Shown: positions 18,009-25,835 of the stretch, piece by piece
Layout of the letters: each line of letters opens with the position of its first letter
Numbering within the stretch: the first letter of the stretch is position 1
Assembly: GCF_009725985.1 (NCBI RefSeq)
Contig: NZ_RCNR01000051.1
Location: forward strand, 1-34,676
Direction of reading: 5' to 3'
DNA: 34,676 nt
DNA from: Zobellia amurskyensis
GTDB taxonomy: Bacteria; Bacteroidota; Bacteroidia; Flavobacteriales; Flavobacteriaceae
Notes under the pieces: model-generated
Told to the model about the DNA's origin: nothing
Databases searched by the model: none
Seen by the model: the letters and a program-made list of their open reading frames with translations, nothing else
Translations under genes and position numbers: made by a program

Positions 18009-18016
18009 CAAAAATA
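18009..18016 (-). promoter_or_regulatory. Putative -7 promoter element of the thioesterase gene
   Basis: Minus-strand TATTTTTG matches TAnnTTTG and ends 39 bases before the chosen ATG. It supports the shorter start, because the longer frame would begin at this element. Confidence 0.45.
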
Positions 18017-18019
18017 CCA

Positions 18020-18027
18020 TAGTTTTG
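18020..18027 (+). promoter_or_regulatory. Putative -7 promoter element of the nitronate monooxygenase-like gene
   Basis: TAGTTTTG on the plus strand matches TAnnTTTG, 65 bases before the ATG at 18093. It is only 3 bases from the minus-strand element of the thioesterase gene, so the two divergent promoters would overlap. Confidence 0.35.
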
Positions 18028-18092
18028 AAAAACAGAGGAATTTCTATCCTTAAAATTTTTAGCTAAATTCAAATCTTTCTAAAACTGATAAT

Positions 18093-19067
18093 ATGAGCGC
18101 AAAACCTTCTTTTATAAACGAATTGGCGCTACCTGCCATTGCTGCCCCAATGTTTTTGATATCTGGACCTAAACTTGTTGTTGAATGTTGTAAAAACGGC
18201 ATTGTTGGGACTTTTCCGGCATTAAACCAACGCACTAGTGAAGGCTTTGAAGAATGGCTCATAGAAATAAAAACAGAACTAGATGCATTTGAAAAAGAGA
18301 CCGGTAAAAAACCCGCTCCATTTGGTGTAAACCTTATTGTTCACCCTACCAACCCAAGGCTCGAAGCCGATGTAAAGCTGTGTATAAAACACAAAGTACC
18401 TGTTGTTATTACCTCTTTGGGAGCTGTCTCAATGGTAGTAGACGCCATCCATAGTTATGGCGGACTTGTGTTTCACGATATCATTAAAAAACGTCATGCG
18501 GAAAAAGCCCAAGAAGCAGGAGTGGACGGACTAATCTTAGTTGCTGCAGGAGCGGGAGGCCATGCAGGAACCATTAATCCTATGACTTTGGTGTCAGAAA
18601 TAAAGAAGTTCTTTCACAAGACTATTATTCTTTCAGGATGTATCAGTACCGGAAGGGATATTGCTTCGGCATTGCAAATGGGGGCCGATTTGGCCTATAT
18701 GGGCACACGTTTCATCAATACCGAGGAGAGCAAAGCCACAACAGAATACAAAAAAATGATTATTGATGCAGGAGCTAATGATGTAGTTTATACCGCATCT
18801 ATTTCCGGTGTTCATGCCAATTTCTTGGGAGCAAGTTTAAAAGCTGCTGGAATAACCGAGGAAGATTTGAAAAAAGATACTAAAATCGACTTTGGAAAAG
18901 AGCTTGACACCGAGGCAAAAGCCTGGAAGACAATCTGGTCCGCGGGTCAAGGTTCCGCTTTAATCGAAAACACACTTCCCGTAGCTGAATTAATCTCTGA
19001 TTTAAAAACTGAATTTAAATCGGCAGTTGAACAACAGATTATGGTTTTAGAGAAATATCCGAAATAA
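18093..19067 (+). CDS. Nitronate monooxygenase-like flavoprotein
   Basis: This 324-aa protein is an FMN-binding TIM barrel of the 2-nitropropane dioxygenase / nitronate monooxygenase family, which oxidises alkyl nitronates or, in related members, reduces enoyl groups. Evidence: the first strand PAIAAPMFLISGPKLV, FGVNLIVHP (77-84), GAGGHAGT with the family histidine H157, the phosphate-binding SGCISTGRD (181-189) and GADLAYMGTRF (197-207). Length and motifs are intact. The natural substrate cannot be read from sequence. The start is the only good ATG. It converges on the cNMP/thioredoxin-reductase-like gene. Confidence 0.9.
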   Translation: MSAKPSFINELALPAIAAPMFLISGPKLVVECCKNGIVGTFPALNQRTSEGFEEWLIEIKTELDAFEKETGKKPAPFGVNLIVHPTNPRLEADVKLCIKHKVPVVITSLGAVSMVVDAIHSYGGLVFHDIIKKRHAEKAQEAGVDGLILVAAGAGGHAGTINPMTLVSEIKKFFHKTIILSGCISTGRDIASALQMGADLAYMGTRFINTEESKATTEYKKMIIDAGANDVVYTASISGVHANFLGASLKAAGITEEDLKKDTKIDFGKELDTEAKAWKTIWSAGQGSALIENTLPVAELISDLKTEFKSAVEQQIMVLEKYPK

Positions 19068-19121
19068 AAAAATTGACCAAAGGCAGTGTTAGGCTATGAG
19101 TTCATTAGAACACAAAGTCTG

Positions 19122-19131
19122 GCGCCGGCGC
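19122..19131. repeat. GC-rich palindrome in a convergent gap
   Basis: GCGCCGGCGC is a perfect 10-bp palindrome in a short GC-rich patch (about 19119-19136) inside an AT-rich 79-bp gap between two gene ends. On the plus strand a T run (19141-19146) follows, but the stem has no proper loop, so a classical terminator is doubtful. Confidence 0.4.
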
Positions 19132-19146
19132 TCGCTGAGTTATTTT

Positions 19147-20805
19147 TTAAACCTCTACAGATGCTGTCCTTGCCCGTAGCTCGCCCAAAAACTGATGCAC
19201 TTGGCTCACGGCCATTGAACCTTCGCCCACGGCAGAAGCTACTCGTTTTACGGACCCCTTCCTGACATCGCCTACGGCAAAAAAACCGGGTATACTAGTT
19301 TCTAAAGATTGTGGCTTTCGTTTGATATAAATATCACATTTGTAGAGGTCCTCTTCCTTAATACCCGGACCGGTACACACAAATCCTTTTTCGTCAGTAG
19401 CAACAATGCCCTCCAACCATTCCGTACACGGTTTTGCTCCAATAAATGTAAACAGGTTTGTGATATTCATCTCTGTTTTCTGGCCATCGCTCTTCTCAAG
19501 CACAAGGGACTCTAAGTGATGGTTTCCCTTTAATTCCGTTACCTGAGAATTCAACTGCACATGAATGTTTGGTGCAGCTACTATACGCTGTACTAGATAA
19601 TCACTCATTTTTGAGCCTATATCATCTCCCCTTAAAACCACATGTACTTCTTTTGCATAATCCGCTAGAAACAACGCGGCCTGACCTGCTGAATTTCCTC
19701 CACCCACAACACCTACCAATTCACTTTTACACGCCGAAGCATTCATTCCGGTAGCAGAATAATACACTCCGCTACCTTCAAATTTCTCAATAGTATCAAT
19801 GGGTAATTGTCGATAATTTGCACCCGTAGCCGCCATTAGCGACTTTGCTCTTATAACCTTCCCATTAGTTGCCGAAAGCACAAAATGCGTTCCGGTATGT
19901 TCAATTTTTTCTGCTCGATGGGGAATGGAAATATTACATCCAAATTTTTGTGCCTGTACATATGCTCTATTGGCAAGGTCTCGCCCTGAAATCCCCGTAG
20001 GGAAACCTAAATAATTTTCAATTTTAGAACTTTTACCTGCCTGACCACCAGGTGCGTTACTATCTATTGTAACAACACTCAACCCTTCTGAGGCCGCATA
20101 AACGCTTGCCGCCAAACCAGATGGTCCGGCACCAATGACCAACAGATCAAAAATCTTATCTTCAAAATCCATCAAAACACCCGAAAAACGAGCTACCTCA
20201 TCTAAAGACGGTTTTTTATGTAACTGCCCACCATTACAAATCATAAGAGGCAAGTCATTATCCGAAAGGTCAAAACTTTTGAGTAAACCTTTGGCCTCGT
20301 CGGTTTTATCTACATCCAAGAAATTATACCAGATATAGTTTTTATCCATAAAATCACGGATAGCATAGGCTTCTTTTGAATTGCCCGACCCTACAAGCTT
20401 AATGCCCCCAACAAAATCGTTCAAAATAGTATCTTGTCTTTGTAAAAAAGCATTGAGCAGTAAATCACTAACATTACTATGTTTGGCAATAGCCTCCTTT
20501 AATTTTGCAGGTGTAATCCTTAATAGCTCTGAGCCCGCTTTGGCAACAGCCCGGAACTGTGCTCCTCTGTCCGATAACATGCCGCTATCTCCTGAAAACT
20601 CGTTTTTTGCGTGTGTAACGATTGTTTTCTGCTCATTGTTTGGGTTAAGTATTACTATCTCCCCCTCAAGAACAACGAAAAAATCATATCTCAGTTCACC
20701 CAAATCAAAAACTACGGTCTCTTTACTACAAACTTCAATTTCACCATATTCTTTTAAAATGGCAATGTGACTTTGAGGCAATTCCGGAAATCTAGGGTCA
20801 TTCAT
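19147..20805 (-). CDS. Cyclic-nucleotide-binding domain fused to a thioredoxin-reductase-like flavoprotein lacking CxxC
   Basis: This 552-aa three-part fusion has a CRP-like cyclic-nucleotide-binding fold (about 10-120), a thioredoxin/glutaredoxin-fold linker without a CxxC (about 135-210, only C190), and a thioredoxin-reductase-type module (218-552). In the last, GAGPSG (225-230) binds FAD, PGGQAG (252-257) is intact, GGGNSAG (368-374) binds NAD(P)H, and FFAVGDVR is the C-terminal FAD motif. The redox CxxC of thioredoxin reductase is replaced by S350-A-T-G353. The phosphate cassette GDSGMLSDRGAQFRA is also atypical. I infer an FAD/NAD(P)H oxidoreductase or sensor rather than a disulfide reductase. 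It follows the UBP zinc-finger gene by 3 bases. Confidence 0.9.
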   Translation of the reverse strand: MNDPRFPELPQSHIAILKEYGEIEVCSKETVVFDLGELRYDFFVVLEGEIVILNPNNEQKTIVTHAKNEFSGDSGMLSDRGAQFRAVAKAGSELLRITPAKLKEAIAKHSNVSDLLLNAFLQRQDTILNDFVGGIKLVGSGNSKEAYAIRDFMDKNYIWYNFLDVDKTDEAKGLLKSFDLSDNDLPLMICNGGQLHKKPSLDEVARFSGVLMDFEDKIFDLLVIGAGPSGLAASVYAASEGLSVVTIDSNAPGGQAGKSSKIENYLGFPTGISGRDLANRAYVQAQKFGCNISIPHRAEKIEHTGTHFVLSATNGKVIRAKSLMAATGANYRQLPIDTIEKFEGSGVYYSATGMNASACKSELVGVVGGGNSAGQAALFLADYAKEVHVVLRGDDIGSKMSDYLVQRIVAAPNIHVQLNSQVTELKGNHHLESLVLEKSDGQKTEMNITNLFTFIGAKPCTEWLEGIVATDEKGFVCTGPGIKEEDLYKCDIYIKRKPQSLETSIPGFFAVGDVRKGSVKRVASAVGEGSMAVSQVHQFLGELRARTASVEV

Positions 20806-20808
20806 AAT

Positions 20809-21084
20809 TTAGTATCTAGCTATTTGTTCATCTTGGTAGCACCAAAGCCATCTTTCACCGGGCTCAGCACTACTGATTACCGGGTGGCTACTTGACCCAG
20901 CGTGCTTACTAGCGTGTTGATTAGGCGAACTATCACAACACAGTGTTACACCACAAGTCTGACAAGTTCTTAAATGAACCCAATTGTCACCTGTCTTGAT
21001 GCATTCGGCACACTCGTGCACCTTTGCCTGTTTTACTTCTGTGACCGCATTTAAATGACCACATTTTCGTGCTATTTTTGACAT
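20809..21084 (-). CDS. UBP-type zinc finger protein
   Basis: This 91-aa protein is almost entirely one ZnF-UBP domain, the fold that in eukaryotic deubiquitinases and HDAC6 binds the free C terminus of ubiquitin. The metal ligand set is complete: C8/H10, C25-x2-C28, C41-x2-C44, C49, H57, H61, H67; the aromatic ERWLWCYQDE (77-86) is near the position of the pocket residues. Bacteria lack ubiquitin in general, so the ligand here is unknown. It is the first gene of a two-gene operon with the cNMP/thioredoxin-reductase-like flavoprotein (3 bases apart), and likely partners it. The start is ATG; no -7 consensus was seen. Confidence 0.92.
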   Translation of the reverse strand: MSKIARKCGHLNAVTEVKQAKVHECAECIKTGDNWVHLRTCQTCGVTLCCDSSPNQHASKHAGSSSHPVISSAEPGERWLWCYQDEQIARY

Positions 21085-21194
21085 GCCTAAATTTACAATA
21101 AAGTTTTACATAGGAAATTACACCTAAATATCATTTTGTATACTTCTCAAGGTGTACCTAATTTTACTATTTAGTTCATAAATAAAAGACCTCA

Positions 21195-22157
21195 ATGCCT
21201 CTACTTCATTCAGATTACAACCCTAACCTATTATTCAGAAACGGACATCTTTCTACCGTATACTCAGGCCTTTTTAGACGAATAGAAGGACTAGAGCAAC
21301 AACGCGAACGTTTGGAGCTTTCTGATGGTGATTTTATGGATTTGGATTGGAGTTACTCCACCCCCCCCTCGGAGAAAGTGGTTATATTATTACACGGTCT
21401 GGAAGGCAATGCACAACGCCCGTACATAACCGGAAGCGCAAAGGCTTTCAACACGGCAGGTGTTGATGCTTGTGCCGTAAATTTTAGGGGATGCAGTGGT
21501 GAGACCAATAGGCTTTTTCGCTCCTACCATTCCGGTGCCACAGAAGATTTGGACGCCGTTGTTCAGTTTATTCTGAAGAAACAAAAGTATACGGAAATCT
21601 ATATTAAAGGGGTAAGCCTAGGCGGAAACATGGTTATGAAATATGCAGGTGAAGAGCGCACACTCCCTAAAGAAATAAAAGCAGTTATAGGGGTTTCCGT
21701 GCCTTGTAACCTACATAGTTCCTTAAAAGAACTGATGTCCACAAAAAACTACCTCTACTCCAAACGTTTCAAAAAACATTTGGTAGAAAAATTATACCCT
21801 AAACAACAAATGTTTCCAGACCGTATATCCAAGGCAGAAATCGCCAATATTAAAACTTTAAAGGATTTTGATGATATCTATACCAGCCGGGCACATGGCT
21901 TCAAAAATGCCATTGATTATTACAAAAAATGTAGTTGTAGGCAGTTTTTGCCCCAAATTAAAATACCCTCTTTAATCATCAATGCTAAAAACGATTCTTT
22001 TTTGGGCGAGGAATGTTATCCATACACCGAAGCAGAAAATAATCCGAATCTTTATTTAAAGGTTCCGAGTTTTGGCGGTCACGTAGGCTTTGTTGCACCA
22101 TCAAACATCTATTACTCAGAAAAAACAGCAATTAAATTTGTCCAAGACATGGTTTAA
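21195..22157 (+). CDS. YheT-like alpha/beta-hydrolase
   Basis: The 320-aa protein belongs to the YheT/EMB8 (COG0429) branch of alpha/beta-hydrolases, presumed esterases of unknown substrate. Motifs are N-terminal RNGHLSTVYSGLFRR (15-29), oxyanion HGLEGNAQRPY (67-77), nucleophile elbow GVSLGGNM with S141, acid NAKNDSFL with D267, and GGHVGF with H296, giving a complete Ser-Asp-His triad. A run of eight C (21361-21368) encodes part of STPPSE near residue 55-60; slippage there would frameshift the protein. The ATG is the only reasonable start. Confidence 0.93.
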   Translation: MPLLHSDYNPNLLFRNGHLSTVYSGLFRRIEGLEQQRERLELSDGDFMDLDWSYSTPPSEKVVILLHGLEGNAQRPYITGSAKAFNTAGVDACAVNFRGCSGETNRLFRSYHSGATEDLDAVVQFILKKQKYTEIYIKGVSLGGNMVMKYAGEERTLPKEIKAVIGVSVPCNLHSSLKELMSTKNYLYSKRFKKHLVEKLYPKQQMFPDRISKAEIANIKTLKDFDDIYTSRAHGFKNAIDYYKKCSCRQFLPQIKIPSLIINAKNDSFLGEECYPYTEAENNPNLYLKVPSFGGHVGFVAPSNIYYSEKTAIKFVQDMV

Positions 22158-22232
22158 TTTTAGTGAATCGTTATATTAGCATCGCGAACAAAAAGCCCTT
22201 AACTCGGCTCGAATATTGAAATAAAGCATAAG

Positions 22233-22718
22233 ATGAGAAAATTACTAAGCGTATTGGCACTTGGTGCCCTGCTTGCCAGCTGTGGCGAAGAAAAAAAGGA
22301 AGAAAAAAAGGGTGGTTTTGAAATGAACCGAACCAAGACCGAAACTAAAGCGGTAGAAGCCAAATCCGAAGGTGTTCCTGTAGACATGGACAACCAAGGA
22401 GTAGGCCCATATAAAGATATTACTTTTGATGCGGACATTAACGCCGATATGGCCGCTGCCGGAGAAGCAAAATTCAAAGCAGTTTGTACCGCTTGTCATA
22501 TGGTAGATAAGCGTTTAATAGGCCCTGCATTAAAAGGTGTTTATGAAAGAAGAAGTCCGGCATGGGTTATGAACATGATCGCCAACCCTGATAAAATGTT
22601 GAAAGAAGATCCCATTGCACAAGCGCTTCTAAAAGAATACAACAATGCTATTATGTTAAATCAGAATCTTTCTGAAGAGGACACAAGAGCCGTTGCAGAA
22701 TACTTGCGCACGCTTTAA
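22233..22718 (+). CDS. Cytochrome c lipoprotein
   Basis: This 161-aa lipoprotein has the lipobox LLASC (C17), a lysine/glutamate-rich linker (18-55), and a class I cytochrome c domain. Heme is attached at C85-T-A-C88-H89; G97-P98 of RLIGPALKGVY and a distal methionine, probably M141 in AIMLNQNLSEED, follow the standard mono-heme pattern. It should be a periplasmic or outer-leaflet electron carrier anchored by lipid; the partner oxidase or reductase is not in the window. It ends at a strong terminator (22739-22783), so it is a separate unit from the GH105 gene after it. Confidence 0.93.
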   Translation: MRKLLSVLALGALLASCGEEKKEEKKGGFEMNRTKTETKAVEAKSEGVPVDMDNQGVGPYKDITFDADINADMAAAGEAKFKAVCTACHMVDKRLIGPALKGVYERRSPAWVMNMIANPDKMLKEDPIAQALLKEYNNAIMLNQNLSEEDTRAVAEYLRTL

Positions 22719-22738
22719 GAGCTATAATTCTTATATTA

Positions 22739-22783
22739 CTATGCCGTTATCCTGATATTTTAGGGTAACGGCATAGTTTTTTT
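22739..22783 (+). terminator. Rho-independent terminator after the cytochrome c gene
   Basis: The arms CTATGCCGTTA (22739-22749) and TAACGGCATAG (22766-22776) form an 11-bp stem, extended by an imperfect CCT/AGG, and are followed on the plus strand by seven T (22777-22783). Confidence 0.93.
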
Positions 22784-22825
22784 GAATATATTAGTAGTTC
22801 TCAATCAACTTAAAAATTATTTTCA

Positions 22826-23941
22826 TTGAAAACACTACATCGTATTTTTATCGCCATTATCGTATTTTCGTGTACGAACACGTTAATTTCCCAAAAAATA
22901 AAACCTAAAAAAGTAAAGGAAAGTATGCAACATGTTGCGGACTGGCAAATAGCTAATTTTGAAGGACTTTACAGCGGCCATAAAAAACCTCATCACCCTT
23001 TAGACTGGACAAACGCGGCTCTTTATGTGGGTATGGTAAAATGGGCGGCCATGGCAGAAGATGATAGTTATTACGAATGGTTGAAAAACATTGGTGAAGA
23101 AAACGAATGGCAATTACATAAAAGAAAATACCATGCAGACGACCATGCTGTGGGACAAATGTATGTGGATTTATTCCGAAAGTATAAGGATGAAAAAATG
23201 ATTGCCCCTACAAAAGAGCAGTTCAACTTCTTAATGTTTCACCCTTCGCAAAGTGCATTAAATTGGGGCACTCCTTATCACCAAGACCGATGGAATTGGT
23301 GCGATGCCCTTTTCATGGCTCCTCCTGTCTTAGCTAAATTGTACAAGGTTACAGGCGAAAAAAAATACTTAGATTTCATGATGTCCGAATTTAAGGCATC
23401 TACAGATTTTCTTTTTGATAAAGAGGAGAGCCTTTACTATCGGGATGAACGTTATTTTGATAAATTGGATAATGGCACAAAGGTTTTTTGGTCTAGAGGT
23501 AACGGTTGGGTATTTGCCGGGCTTGTTAACATCATGAACGAGCTTGACCCCAAAAGTGAAGAATATGCGTATTTCTTGGATATCTATAAAAAGATGGCAA
23601 AAAAACTAATTGAAATCCAGACTCCTGAAGGTCATTGGGCCATGAGCCTACTGGGTCAAGAGTTTTACCCTACACCTGAAACAAGCGGTTCATCTTTCTA
23701 CGTGTACGGATTGGCTTGGGGCATCAACAATAGTATCCTGGACAAGGAAACTTACGAACCCGCCGTAAAAAAGGGCTGGAACGCCATGACAAGCCATGTT
23801 ACCAAAGATGGTATGTTAGGTTATGTGCAACCCATTGGAGCAGCACCGGGCAAAGCATGGCCAGATAAAACAGAAGTATACGGAACAGGAGCATTTTTAA
23901 GTGCTGGTTCCGAAGTGTACAAACTATATGGCGGAGAGTAA
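22826..23941 (+). CDS. GH105-type unsaturated glucuronyl/galacturonyl hydrolase
   Basis: This 371-aa secreted glycosidase matches the YteR-like GH105 (GH88-related) family, which hydrates the double bond of unsaturated uronic acids left by polysaccharide lyases acting on pectin, ulvan or similar polymers. An N-terminal signal sequence (1-22; FSC could also be read as a weak lipobox) precedes an (alpha/alpha)6 barrel. Key sites are KYHADDHAVGQ with D105, RWNWCDALFMAPP with D160 (equivalent to the catalytic Asp of YteR), and WSRGNGWVFAGL (222-233). The start is TTG 22826-22828, because an internal ATG would delete the signal peptide. No SusC/SusD or lyase gene lies nearby. Confidence 0.9.
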   Translation: MKTLHRIFIAIIVFSCTNTLISQKIKPKKVKESMQHVADWQIANFEGLYSGHKKPHHPLDWTNAALYVGMVKWAAMAEDDSYYEWLKNIGEENEWQLHKRKYHADDHAVGQMYVDLFRKYKDEKMIAPTKEQFNFLMFHPSQSALNWGTPYHQDRWNWCDALFMAPPVLAKLYKVTGEKKYLDFMMSEFKASTDFLFDKEESLYYRDERYFDKLDNGTKVFWSRGNGWVFAGLVNIMNELDPKSEEYAYFLDIYKKMAKKLIEIQTPEGHWAMSLLGQEFYPTPETSGSSFYVYGLAWGINNSILDKETYEPAVKKGWNAMTSHVTKDGMLGYVQPIGAAPGKAWPDKTEVYGTGAFLSAGSEVYKLYGGE

Positions 23942-23989
23942 AATCTTCTTCCTAAACAGAGACCTTACTTATAAGTGTTGCCGGATACA

Positions 23990-25573
23990 TTAAGCATTTG
24001 CCTTGTCCACCGCTACCTTGTAAGTAGGGTCATCAACAACATTTACATCAATAATATCTTCTGCGTTGGCTAAAAGACGTATACAGTCTTTACTCAAGTG
24101 ACGCAAGTGTACTTTTTTACCTGCTTTAGCATAACGTTCCGTTATTTTATTTAAAGCCTCAATGCCAGACATATCAGCTACACGACTTTCTTTAAAGTCA
24201 ATGACTACTTCTTTAGGGTCTTCTTGAATATCGAACTTCTCAGAGAACAAAGTAGTAGAACCAAAAAATAACGGTCCGTATATTTCGTAATGTTTCACTC
24301 CATTTTCATCAATGCGCTTTCTTGCTCTAATACGTTTAGCATTCTCCCAAGAGTATGCCAAAGCAGAAATAATCACCCCTAAAAGAACGGCAATTGCCAA
24401 GTTATGCGTAACTGCCGTAATTAAGGTAACCAATACCATAACCACTACATCCGACTTTGGCATTTTACCGAAAGTCTTAAAGCTAGCCCACTCAAAAGTA
24501 CCAATAGCCACCATAAACATCAACCCTACTAAAGCAGCCATAGGCAACTGTTCAATAAGACCAGAACCAAACATGATAAATACCAAAAGCATAACTGCTG
24601 CAGTAATACCAGATAATCGTGCTCTTGCCCCTGAAGATGTATTGATCAAACTCTGTCCTATCATAGCACAACCACCCATTCCCGATAAGAAACCAGATAG
24701 AATATTGGCAGTACCTTGCGCAACACATTCTTTATTTCCGCTACCACGGGTATCCGTAATTTCATCAATAATATTCAAGGTCAATAAACTTTCTATGAGA
24801 CCTACACCAGCAACAATGGCCGCATACGGAAAGATTATACCCAGCGTCTGAAGCGTCATTGGTATTTGAGGAATAGACAATGGTGGAAAACCACCTTTAA
24901 TGGATTCTCCTGGCCCCATAGTATCCGCAACAGTCAACGTATCAACTCCAAAACCGATAACGATACCCGAAACCACTACAATTGCCAATAATGAAGAAGG
25001 TATAGCTTTGGTCAATTTAGGAAAGCCCCAAATAATAAGCATAGTTAGAAGTGTAAGCCCTAGCATAACGTACATAGACGAACCGCTTAATAATTCATCT
25101 GTTCCTTTTTGATAGAAGTTAGGAAATTGCGCCATGAAAATGATAATGGCCAAACCGTTCACAAAACCGAACATTACGGGATGTGGTACCAAACGAATAA
25201 ATTTCCCCAACCTTAGCACACCTGCTAAAATCTGGAGTACACCTGCAATAATTACAGTTGCAAAGACATAATTCAATATCGTTTCGGGCTCAATACCCGG
25301 AAAGTTACGTTTCAATTCTAAAATTAATCCAATAAAAATTACAGCAACTGCTCCAGTAGCTCCAGAAATCATTCCTGGACGACCGCCCAAAATAGAGGTC
25401 ACTAAGCATAAAATAAATGCAGCATATAAACCTGTTAATGGAGAAAACCCTGGAATAAGGGCAAATGCAATGGCTTCAGGTACCAAAGCCAAGGCTACGG
25501 TAAGACCAGATAAAATTTCGGTCTTATAATCTACCTTTTGCTTAAAATCAAACAAATTCAAATACTTCTTCAC
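23990..25573 (-). CDS. SulP-family anion transporter with STAS domain
   Basis: The 527-aa protein is a SulP/SLC26-type secondary transporter, with 12-14 membrane segments followed by a cytosolic STAS domain (about 430-527; VIDFKESRVADMSGIEALNKI). Typical signatures are VPEAIAFALIPGFSPLTGLYAAF and GCAMIGQSLINTSSGARARLSG. Substrates in the family include sulfate, bicarbonate and organic acids; none can be chosen here. The start is taken as GTG at 25571-25573 (MKKYLNLFDFKQK), which matches the usual N terminus. A TTG-started frame 24 bases longer begins inside the TATTTTTG promoter element at 25595-25602. Confidence 0.94.
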   Translation of the reverse strand: MKKYLNLFDFKQKVDYKTEILSGLTVALALVPEAIAFALIPGFSPLTGLYAAFILCLVTSILGGRPGMISGATGAVAVIFIGLILELKRNFPGIEPETILNYVFATVIIAGVLQILAGVLRLGKFIRLVPHPVMFGFVNGLAIIIFMAQFPNFYQKGTDELLSGSSMYVMLGLTLLTMLIIWGFPKLTKAIPSSLLAIVVVSGIVIGFGVDTLTVADTMGPGESIKGGFPPLSIPQIPMTLQTLGIIFPYAAIVAGVGLIESLLTLNIIDEITDTRGSGNKECVAQGTANILSGFLSGMGGCAMIGQSLINTSSGARARLSGITAAVMLLVFIMFGSGLIEQLPMAALVGLMFMVAIGTFEWASFKTFGKMPKSDVVVMVLVTLITAVTHNLAIAVLLGVIISALAYSWENAKRIRARKRIDENGVKHYEIYGPLFFGSTTLFSEKFDIQEDPKEVVIDFKESRVADMSGIEALNKITERYAKAGKKVHLRHLSKDCIRLLANAEDIIDVNVVDDPTYKVAVDKANA

Positions 25574-25594
25574 GACATCGAGATTTTGAGCGGG

Positions 25595-25602
25595 CAAAAA
25601 TA
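25595..25602 (-). promoter_or_regulatory. Putative -7 promoter element of the SulP gene
   Basis: Minus-strand TATTTTTG matches TAnnTTTG and overlaps the TTG that would open the longest frame. It supports the GTG start 21 bases downstream. Confidence 0.45.
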
Positions 25603-25770
25603 CATCAAAATACCCTATAAGCCATAGACTTAGATACTAAATGCGTTAGAAGAAAAACAAACGAGATTCCTTAACTCTCAATATATTAGTTATGAAATCG
25701 TATTCAAAGTTAGAAGCTCCTAACGACTAGGTGATGATTAACAACATCATAAAAAAACATAATCATCCAA

Positions 25771-25805
25771 AAAAAAACCGCCCTAAGCACTGCTGCAAAG
25801 GGCGA
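25771..25805 (-). terminator. Rho-independent terminator after the two-repeat lipoprotein gene
   Basis: CGCCCT (25780-25785) pairs with AGGGCG (25800-25805) around a 14-base loop. On the minus strand it is followed by GG and eight T (25778-25771). The stem is short but GC-rich. Confidence 0.8.
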
Positions 25806-25835
25806 TTTCTAACTAAATAACCAACCAAAAAACGT

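Noticed and set aside
24312-24851. A 179-codon plus-strand frame inside the SulP gene
   Set aside because: It is antisense to a well conserved transporter, with a composition expected from the opposite strand of hydrophobic codons.
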